The notes under the pieces were generated by a model. It was not told where the DNA came from and did not search any database. It saw only the letters and a program-made list of their open reading frames with translations. From positions 1-12,019 of the forward strand of contig JAFRLP010000068.1 of assembly GCA_017431185.1 (NCBI GenBank): a stretch of DNA of 12,019 nt, given 5' to 3'. This document shows, one piece after another, positions 7,473-12,019 of the stretch (its first letter is position 1; the number at the start of each line of letters is the position of its first letter). The translations under genes were made by a program, and so were the position numbers. The DNA comes from Victivallales bacterium (GTDB lineage: Bacteria > Verrucomicrobiota > Lentisphaeria > Oligosphaerales > Oligosphaeraceae).

Positions 7473-7985
7473 GACACCTAAGGGGCCGCGGAAAAACAAA
7501 CCATGGTTCCCGCCCTGCCATTCCAACTGCGCCCTGCGCCGTCAGCGGGGCGGGCGTCAACCATGACCATACTGTAATCTCCCTCATTCCGTTTGCAAAC
7601 AGCGTCCCTGCTTTTTCAGCCCCGACACATTAAATTTTCGCAATCCCTCACCGACTGGCACTGGCCTGTCTCAGACGGTGAGGCGCTACGAATCGGCGCG
7701 GTCTGTTTTCACGGGGCAGGCGAGGCGCCGAAGCCGCGAGCGCATCCCCCGGCCCGTGCCCGGGCAACGTCCGGCGCCCTGCCGCGGGGCGGCATGGACC
7801 ACATCCCCGGAGCGCCAGACCGGCGCACGCCGTGAGCCTGGCAGCCGTCCTTCGGGACTCCCTGGCCTTTTGCGGTGGAATGGAGCATTTCTGTTTGCAT
7901 TCCTATTCTCTTTTCCAGTGCCTCGAAATGAACCAAGGTAATTTCATTCAATTTTAAGAATCCCTCTAAAACGCATCTTATTGGC

Positions 7986-8013
7986 TTGACTTCCTTTCAT
8001 CCAGTGCTATATT
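7986..8013 (+). promoter_or_regulatory. Promoter of the Rpn-family nuclease gene
   Basis: TTGACT (7986-7991) is followed by a 16-bp spacer and TATATT (8008-8013), with TG at the extended -10 position. Box, spacing and the GTGCTATATT word match the gntR promoter at 4104-4131. The leader that follows holds a C8 run (8023-8030) that can pair imperfectly with GGGCGGG (8035-8041). Confidence 0.6.
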
Positions 8014-8083
8014 TGTGTTTTGCCCCCCCCAATTGGGCGGGCCAGGGGAGATTTTTTCGAGGTCATGAAGAAAGGAGAGTGCA

Positions 8084-9075
8084 ATGCCGAAAATCGACGC
8101 GATGACGAAGATGCTGTTCGAGAGCGACGAGGCGGTCGCCGATGTGTTCAACGCCGTGTTCGGGGGGGGCGAAGGCTGATCGGGCCGTCCATGGTCCATC
8201 CCGCCCCCGAACATGAGGTTTCCCTGCGGCAGGCGGACGATGGGAAATGGCTCTCCCGGGAGCGGGCCTGCGACGTGGTCAGGTGCATCCAGTGGGACGA
8301 GACGCGCCCCGACCGCCGTTTCCTGCTGGGCATCGAGAACCAGCTGCACCCGCACGTCCTCATGCCATGGCGGGTGATGGAGATGCAGAACATGTTTTGC
8401 GCCCGCCAGCTGCGCGCCCTGCACCGGGAATCCCATGGCGGCGGAAAGGGGACGGTTGGCAGGGCGGACAGGGCGGACAGGGTGGAGTTCCTCAGCAAAG
8501 TGCCGCGGACTTTTCGGTTCCGCCGGATGGTCACGGTGGTCATCCACTGGGGAACGGACGACTGGGACACGCCCCGGCAGTTCGCCGACCTGCTGGAGGA
8601 GTCCGCGTTCCCCGAACTCCTCCCCTTCGAGCCGCGCATGCTGTGCCCGATGCTCATCCCGACGGAAATTTCCCCGGAAATTCTCGATGGCATGGAGAAA
8701 TTTCTGAAATTGGCATTACAGTATGTGTGCGCATCCAGGGACAGGGGACGGATGGAGAGGCTGCTGAAGGAGCATCCGGAATACCAGGCCCTGCCACGCG
8801 ACTTCGCGCAGGGGCTGCTGGAGGTGGTGGGAAGTCGGTATCAGGTGGACAGCACAAAGGAGACGGTCAACATGTGCAAGGCGATTGAGGACATGATGAA
8901 TGAGAGCAAGGCTGTGGGGATGGAAGAGGGGATGAAAGAGGGAGGCAGGGAAATGGCCAGGGGGCTTGTGCGCTTCATGCGTGAAAAGGACCTGCCGGAG
9001 GACATGCTCCGGGAATTCCTCGCCCGGCAGAATTTCTCCCCCGAGCAGATCGCCGACCTCTGCGCCGCGCATTAG
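8084..9075 (+). CDS. Rpn/YhgA-like PD-(D/E)XK nuclease (Transposase_31 type), frame broken at a G8 tract
   Basis: Rpn-family proteins are PD-(D/E)XK nucleases that promote RecA-independent recombination. Translation should start at the ATG at 8084, with AAAGGAG just upstream, giving MPKIDAMTKMLFESDEAVAD VFNAVF, a typical family N-terminus. This frame stops at 8177-8179. The rest continues in the -1 frame from the G run (8162-8169) to 9075: RRLIGPS, then the nuclease core ACDVVRCIQWDE, RRFLLGIENQ and MPWRVMEMQN, then RMVTVVIHWGTDDWDTPRQF and a charged C-terminal tail (EEGMKEGGREMARGLVRFMREKDLP). Nine or six G's instead of eight would give one protein of about 330 aa, the family's usual size; a -1 ribosomal shift would do the same. 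The -1 frame alone is open back to 8020, but its N-terminus there is meaningless. It stands alone with its own promoter. It is either a phase-variable gene, a young pseudogene or a sequencing error. Confidence 0.85.
8162..8169 (+). repeat. G8 homopolymer at the frame break of the nuclease gene
   Basis: Eight G's follow the codons for VFNAVF. In the start frame they lead to a stop eight bases after the tract; one base more, or two fewer, would join the start to the long downstream frame. Confidence 0.9.
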
Positions 9076-9096
9076 AGGCCGCAGCCAGGCCACCGC

Positions 9097-9133
9097 AAAA
9101 AAACGGGGCCGCCGGTCGGCTCCGGCGGCCCCG
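9097..9133 (-). terminator. Strong intrinsic terminator of the rfbB pseudogene
   Basis: Read on the minus strand, the 12-bp perfect stem CGGGGCCGCCGG / CCGGCGGCCCCG (9104-9115 and 9122-9133) with a 6-nt loop is followed by seven T's (9097-9103). It lies 54 bp past the rfbB stop. Read on the plus strand it follows the nuclease stop at 9075 by about 28 bp but has no T-run, so it could at best act weakly in that direction. Confidence 0.85.
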
Positions 9134-9186
9134 CTGTGTGCAGTGCGCTGTGGATGGTGGATGGAAGGCAGGATTATATTCCCGGC

Positions 9187-9348
9187 TCAGCGGCTGCCGT
9201 ACATCCTCCGGTAGTAGTTCCGGTATTCCCCGCTGACGATCCCCTCCCACCACTCCCGGTGCTCCAGGTACCACGCGATGGTCTTCCTGACGCCCTCCCG
9301 GAAAGCCGTCTCGGGCAGCCAGCCCAGCTCGCGGTGGATCTTCGTCGG
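9187..9348 (-). pseudogene. rfbB: dTDP-glucose 4,6-dehydratase, C-terminal fragment
   Basis: This frame gives TKIHRELGWLPETAFREGVR followed by KTIAWYLEHREWWEGIVSGE and YRNYYRRMYGSR before the stop, the conserved C-terminus of RfbB (RmlB), which makes dTDP-4-keto-6-deoxyglucose for surface polysaccharides. It directly follows the middle fragment, but in another frame, because about 160 residues (catalytic YxxxK region included) are missing. Its own terminator remains downstream at 9097-9133. Confidence 0.88.
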
Positions 9349-9491
9349 TACTAACCTGATGGTAGCGTGTTATGCCAAACTTCCGGCAGGCGTCCATCAG
9401 GACCCCCGTGCCGACGACGTTGGTCTGCAGGAAGACCCCCGGGTCCTCGATGCTCCGGTCAACGTGGCTCTCCGCCGCGAAGTTCGCCACC
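9340..9491 (-). pseudogene. rfbB: dTDP-glucose 4,6-dehydratase, middle fragment
   Basis: The frame reads VANFAAESHVDRSIEDPGVF, then LQTNVVGTGVLMDACRKFGI and TRYHQVSTDE, which is about residues 80-130 of RfbB (the NFAAESHVDRS and HQVSTDE signatures). After STDE the family continues VYGDL, but here the sequence jumps to the C-terminal DPTKIHRELGW region at CCGACGAAG (9340-9348). At its upstream end it joins foreign sequence at about 9491-9495. No function can remain. Confidence 0.88.
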
Positions 9492-9575
9492 ATCCGGAAA
9501 ATCAACGTCCTCAACTACGCCGTTGTCCAACATGACGCAGCGCGACAATAACTCTTCAGGAGACAATCCGCTCAT
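9459..9575 (-). pseudogene. Truncated third gene of the cassette, cut at the rfbB junction
   Basis: The ATG at 9575 overlaps the stop of the upstream 167-aa gene by 4 bp (ATGA), so it was translated with it. The product starts MSGLSPEELLSRCVMLDNGV and continues VEDVDFP. At about codon 28 (near 9494) the sequence passes into rfbB DNA read in the wrong frame and stops at 9459. About 27 native residues remain, too few to identify the family. It shows that the cassette once had at least one more gene and that its end is lost. Confidence 0.6.
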
Positions 9576-10075
9576 GCAAAAACCTCCAGGGCCTTGGCGA
9601 TTACTTCAGTCGGCGAATTGGTCGTAAGCGCAGACTCCTCTCCACCAATAATCGACGCGCAATGAAATCTTCCGTCTGTATCAAATGCAACCGAACAAAA
9701 ACGCCATTTGCCCTGACGCCAGGTGAACGATACGCATCCGGAGGGAATTACGCGCACCGTTGGCTCCCGAAAATCAAAAGGCATGACTTTGACAAAAGCC
9801 TCGGCGCACTCGATGGACTTCGGCTCGACGGCTTTCGCGCCATAACCGTTCCAGCCGTCAATGCCATACTTGTGCTGGAGTTCCGTGCGAAGTATGCAAA
9901 GAATTCGGTTTCTCAATCCAAAAGTCTGCGTACTTTGGAGACCCTGCTCTGCGGCCTGTATGGCCTCGCTTATCGCATTGCCATCGCGACCGCCGCTTGA
10001 AAACGTCATGCCAACACCAGGTGCGACGACGGGCGTTCCCAAGCCCAAGGCAGTTGTAAGAACAGATAAAATCAT
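9572..10075 (-). CDS. Conserved-looking hypothetical protein with GWNGYGA motif
   Basis: The start at 10075 is chosen because AAAGGAG lies 5 bp upstream and the ATG overlaps the stop of the TIGR04255-like gene by 4 bp (ATGA). The frame is open further to 10144 but lacks a better start. The 167-aa product has a weakly hydrophobic N-terminus (MILSVLTTALGLGTPVVAPG), which is not a clear signal peptide. It then has a segment DGWNGYGAKAVEPKSIECAE (about 93-112) and strands ending TVRVIPSGCVSFTWRQGKWRF. This resembles a group of uncharacterised proteins with a W-[DN]-G-[YE]-G-A motif followed by a two-strand substrate-like P.G.[IV].[LF].W pattern. I know of no assigned function. It is coupled to genes on both sides and is the only intact member of the three-gene set. 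The DNA is AT-richer than the flanking genes. Confidence 0.7.
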   Translation of the reverse strand: MILSVLTTALGLGTPVVAPGVGMTFSSGGRDGNAISEAIQAAEQGLQSTQTFGLRNRILCILRTELQHKYGIDGWNGYGAKAVEPKSIECAEAFVKVMPFDFREPTVRVIPSGCVSFTWRQGKWRFCSVAFDTDGRFHCASIIGGEESALTTNSPTEVIAKALEVFA

Positions 10076-10628
10076 GAAAACTCCTTTAAAAAGGATTTCT
10101 GAACCGAACCGAAGAAGGTCCTTTTTACGGCGGTTCGCAAACAAGACACGGCTTTTGCGACGTCGGTCTCGTTTAGAACTTGATTGGGCATCATAGATGC
10201 GTCAATGTCAAGCAGGGCCTTTTGTTCATGCGGCGTATCAGGTCCGTTGGACGGATAAAGACGGTTCAGAACAACGACAACACCAGTTTCCCTGTCACGA
10301 AAGACGTCTTGATAAAGGAATTTAAGAGGATCTCCATATCCCAGATGATCCGCTAGGGAAGGAACTGTTACAAACAAATTGTTAAGCCTGTGTTTTGATT
10401 CATCTACGACAAAACGATTTATGTATCGAAGTCCAAGCCGCTTCACAGGGATGTCTGAATATTGTTCCAGAAACAATTTTGACATTGAGGATATCTCGTC
10501 AAAGAAACTCTCGTCAGAAGGATAGGGTTTTAGTATGCCGAATGCAAAACCATCGGAAAAACCGTTATGACACGATTGTCTTTGACAAAACGAACGATTC
10601 TACGAATAGGAGGAGGGGGAATAGTTAC
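10072..10628 (-). pseudogene. TIGR04255-like protein, 5'-truncated and frameshifted
   Basis: The frame 10072-10485 gives 137 aa with VKRLGLRYINRFVVDES, the hallmark Gly-Leu-Arg-Tyr-Ile-Asn-Arg of TIGR04255, a sporadically distributed family of unknown function of about 250 aa. The frame stays open upstream and gives FSDGFAFGILKPYPSDESFF, which joins to IPPPPIRRIVRFVKDNRVIT VF in another frame at a run of five T's (A's on the plus strand, 10557-10561). One more T would restore the reading. The matching sequence starts only at about 10628, 7 bp after the ORF6N stop, with no start codon, so roughly 60-70 N-terminal residues are missing. A short product from the ATG at 10485 could still be made, mainly keeping translation coupled to the gene at 10075. 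The family call is from memory of the motif. Confidence 0.6.
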
Positions 10629-10634
10629 AAAACA

Positions 10635-11600
10635 TCATTTCATCCGTGCCTTGATTTCCGTAATTTCCCCTGCATCCATCTTTGTGAAACCAAAACATTT
10701 CTTGCCGAGGTCTTTCAGCGATGCGCCGATGAGATACAGTTCCTTGTCATCAAGGATGAGGAAGCGGCCGTGAAATTTCTCGCTGTATCTGATGGTGAGC
10801 ATCGGATATTGCGCGTTGAATTTCGTCACATCCGCCGCAGAAATCTTCGGGCGTGGATTGTCTTGTTTGTCCGAATGGGCAGAAGTGACGACTGTCAAGG
10901 ATACGCCATTGCGCTTTTTTGCGAGCATATCCAGCGTCTCGACCGTTGCCCAGTTGTCTATGAGCAGAATGGACTTCTTTGCGCTGGCAATGAGTTTTTC
11001 CACCAGCGCATACGCATCCCACAACTGGCCATCGTAGAAAACACCCTGCAAAGGCGTTTCGGAGAAGTCGAGTCTTTCAAGAATCGCATCAACCCTTGCA
11101 TCTGTTGTAATCTGTCGCTTTTCTAAAACATTCATACGACAAACGACCTCCGAATTGGACAATAAAAATTGCCTCATCTTAACAAAAGCGTCCATTATGG
11201 CGATGGAAACCAGAACGGCAGTCTGCGAATTGAGAACTGACGATAGCATTGCGACACCCTGTTCTGTGAATACTCTTGGGCGTTTTCTGACGCCGCCCCA
11301 ACTTGAAGTCGCAATTTGCGACTTCAAGCGACCTAAACTGTCACCCGCACTTGAAGTCGCAATTTGCGACTTCAAGTCTGCAAACTCCTTTGTGTCCAGT
11401 TGAAACATAAAGCGCTCAGGAAAGCGGTCGATATTGCGGCTGACTTGTTCATTGAGGCGCTTCACGGGAACACCATATAACTCTGCCAAGTCGCGATCAA
11501 GCATAACTTGGACACCACGTATAGAGATAATGCGTCGTTCAATATGATTGGGCGACGATACGGTATTTGCTGTTGTCAATTTGTCTTTTTCTATATTCAT
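10635..11600 (-). CDS. ORF6N-domain protein with C-terminal PLD-like domain
   Basis: The 321-aa protein has an ORF6N domain at residues about 18-120 (ERRIISIRGVQVMLDRDLAE LYGVPVKRLNEQVSRN, FPERFMFQLDTKEF, FTEQGVAMLSSVLNS). This is a DNA-associated domain found in phage and mobile-element regulators. It is followed by a helical linker and a phospholipase-D-like domain (about 188-310: FYDGQLWDAYALVEKLI, SILLIDNWATVETLDML, and H277-G-R279-F-L-I-L-D284). The HKD motif has Arg for Lys, as in other members I recall, so nuclease activity is doubtful. The conserved LKSQIATSS is present twice (76-84 and 92-100), from a 48-bp in-frame duplication of a palindromic DNA segment. It is the first gene of the AT-rich cassette inside rfbB. 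No strong RBS precedes the ATG at 11600. Confidence 0.85.
   Translation of the reverse strand: MNIEKDKLTTANTVSSPNHIERRIISIRGVQVMLDRDLAELYGVPVKRLNEQVSRNIDRFPERFMFQLDTKEFADLKSQIATSSAGDSLGRLKSQIATSSWGGVRKRPRVFTEQGVAMLSSVLNSQTAVLVSIAIMDAFVKMRQFLLSNSEVVCRMNVLEKRQITTDARVDAILERLDFSETPLQGVFYDGQLWDAYALVEKLIASAKKSILLIDNWATVETLDMLAKKRNGVSLTVVTSAHSDKQDNPRPKISAADVTKFNAQYPMLTIRYSEKFHGRFLILDDKELYLIGASLKDLGKKCFGFTKMDAGEITEIKARMK
11302..11376. repeat. Two copies of a 27-bp palindrome inside the ORF6N gene
   Basis: Copies 11302-11328 and 11350-11376 are identical. Each has 13-bp perfect arms, CTTGAAGTCGCAA and TTGCGACTTCAAG, around a single central base. The copies start 48 bp apart, so the reading frame is kept and both encode LKSQIATS. 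Each can form a strong hairpin in DNA or mRNA. Confidence 0.9.
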
Positions 11601-11666
11601 CCTAAAGAACTCTTAAGTTACTCTGGATTCTCTCATTCAAATCAAAACAACTCCAAGTCAATTCTT

Positions 11667-11695
11667 AATGTAATGATCAAACTTGATTTTTCCAA
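11667..11695 (-). promoter_or_regulatory. Possible promoter of the ORF6N cassette
   Basis: On the minus strand TTGGAA (11690-11695), a 17-bp spacer and TACATT (11667-11672) lie in the AT-rich leader 11601-11728, about 65 bp before the ORF6N start. A second -35-like TTGACT lies nearby at about 11656-11661 without a good -10 box. Weak evidence. Confidence 0.3.
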
Positions 11696-11728
11696 CCTCA
11701 TTGCCAGATGTTGAAAAAAACAGTCTCC

Positions 11729-11809
11729 TCAGCCTGGATGCTCCCTGAGCAGGTGGAAGATGAAGTTGGAGCCGATGAGCCCGGCCCCGCCAGTCACGAT
11801 GATGGTCAT
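11729..11809 (-). pseudogene. rfbB: dTDP-glucose 4,6-dehydratase, N-terminal fragment
   Basis: From the ATG at 11809 the frame reads MTIIVTGGAGLIGSNFIFHL LREHPG and then a stop. This is the N-terminal Rossmann strand and GGxGxxG NAD-binding loop of RfbB; most members have GFIGSN where this has GLIGSN. The family match ends at HPG, where AT-rich sequence of the ORF6N cassette begins (about 11728). The next part of the protein reappears only at 9491, about 2.2 kb away, and residues of roughly 27-78 are lost. Confidence 0.85.
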
Positions 11810-11868
11810 TTCAACTGGAACAAAGGTTGCAATCGCCAGAGCGGGGAATCCCGACTTGCCTTTCGGAC

Positions 11869-11901
11869 AAAAAAGGCGGGCGGCGCACGTTATCTGCCCG
11901 C
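11869..11901 (-). terminator. Intrinsic terminator of msrA
   Basis: On the minus strand GCGGGC (11896-11901) and GCCCGC (11876-11881) form a short GC stem across the msrA stop codon, with CTTTTTT following (11869-11875). The stem is only 6 bp with a 14-nt loop, so strength is moderate. Confidence 0.5.
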
Positions 11902-12019
11902 ATTCTTTTCGATGGAGAAGAGATGATCCGGGATATGACAGTATCCTCCGGGATTCTTTTCGAGGTACTTCTGATGGTATTCCTCCGCGTCGTAATAATT
12001 CTTCAGTTTTCCGACTTCC
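11890..12019 (-). CDS. msrA: Peptide-methionine (S)-S-oxide reductase, C-terminal end (partial)
   Basis: The last 42 codons read [20 protein letters not shown], then [20 protein letters not shown] and GR before the stop at 11890. The [19 protein letters not shown] segment is the conserved C-terminal signature of MsrA, which reduces methionine-S-sulfoxide in damaged proteins using thioredoxin. The catalytic GCFW motif lies beyond the right edge, so whether this is MsrA alone or the second half of an MsrB-MsrA fusion is not visible. It ends 80 bp before the rfbB start and has its own terminator, so it is probably not in an operon with it. Confidence 0.85.
   Translation of the reverse strand, partial: EVGKLKNYYDAEEYHQKYLEKNPGGYCHIPDHLFSIEKNAGR

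Larger units (their letters stand above)
7046..7985. other. Gene-poor spacer of about 0.9 kb
   Basis: No frame here has a good start, RBS and protein-like sequence. The 7046-7284 part is mixed in composition and has an inverted repeat. The 7285-7344 part is a tandem GC-rich repeat. The 7355-7472 part is bounded by an 11-bp inverted repeat and has two CATTGACAA copies. The 7700-7900 part is very GC-rich (many CCGG/GCGC words, TGCCGC-GGG-GCGGCA hairpin near 7780), and an 80-codon minus-strand frame (7709-7951) begins well but ends in low-complexity Ala/Gly/Arg text, so I do not call it a gene. The rest shows nothing I can name. Confidence 0.6.

Noticed and set aside
7709..7951. Minus-strand 80-codon frame
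   Set aside because: Only the first third looks protein-like, there is no RBS, and the remainder is low-complexity GC-rich text. It may be part of a dispersed repeat.
8455..8485. Short GGGCGGACA repeat in the nuclease gene
   Set aside because: Two and a half 9-bp copies encode ADRADR in frame; a small coding repeat with no sign of separate function.
8247..8888. Plus-strand frame of 213 codons within the nuclease gene
   Set aside because: It is an out-of-frame shadow rich in Gly/Pro/Arg; the nuclease frame carries all family motifs.
9104..9133. Terminator of the plus-strand nuclease gene
   Set aside because: The T-run is only on the minus-strand side, so it belongs to rfbB; there is no T-run after it on the plus strand.
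10076..10144. Longer N-terminus for the GWNGYGA protein
   Set aside because: The extra part is the TIGR04255-like coding sequence in another frame; AAAGGAG and the ATGA overlap support 10075.

Overview
The window looks like a piece of a Lentisphaerota chromosome (Victivallis-like), or of a close PVC-group relative. This rests on the pseudopilin with an [36 protein letters not shown] N-terminus and an H-X9-DG motif, and on the operon that joins it to a GntR-type regulator and a large secreted LamG/carbohydrate-binding protein. It also fits the GC-rich DNA and the long, gene-poor, hairpin-rich spacers. The taxonomic call is inference from protein style only.

Layout. (1) 1-4131, minus strand: a three-gene operon, gntR-like regulator -> pseudopilin -> large secreted protein that runs off the left edge. 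The genes overlap by 4 bp or are 1 bp apart. A good promoter and a palindromic operator precede the regulator, which suggests autoregulated glycan sensing or use. (2) 4312-6633, minus strand: a D-2-hydroxyacid dehydrogenase followed 15 bp later by an MmgE/PrpD-family enzyme, a probable two-step hydroxy-acid catabolic pair. A doubtful small ORF (6674-7045) lies upstream. (3) 7046-8083: about 1 kb without a convincing gene. It holds a perfect 2 x 30 bp GC-rich tandem repeat, inverted repeats and recurring GTTTGCA boxes. (4) 8084-9075, plus strand: an Rpn/YhgA-like PD-(D/E)XK nuclease ('transposase_31') gene with a clear promoter and RBS. Its reading frame breaks at a run of eight G's.

(5) 9097-11809, minus strand: a wrecked dTDP-glucose 4,6-dehydratase gene (rfbB). 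Its N-terminus (11729-11809), middle (about 9340-9491) and C-terminus (9187-9348) are in the right order, with its terminator still downstream. Between the N-terminal and middle pieces sits an AT-richer block of about 2.2 kb carrying an ORF6N/PLD-like gene, a 5'-truncated and frameshifted TIGR04255-like gene, an intact 167-aa gene with a GWNGYGA motif, and the first ~27 codons of a third gene cut at the junction. The middle and C-terminal pieces are joined by an out-of-frame deletion at a probable 9-bp microhomology. (6) 11890-12019, minus strand: the 3' end of msrA and its terminator.

The most interesting item is the cassette inside rfbB: a translationally coupled TIGR04255 / GWNGYGA / third-gene set, travelling with an ORF6N protein. 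The next is the possible phase-variable G8 tract in the Rpn nuclease gene. No tRNA, rRNA or CRISPR array was seen.
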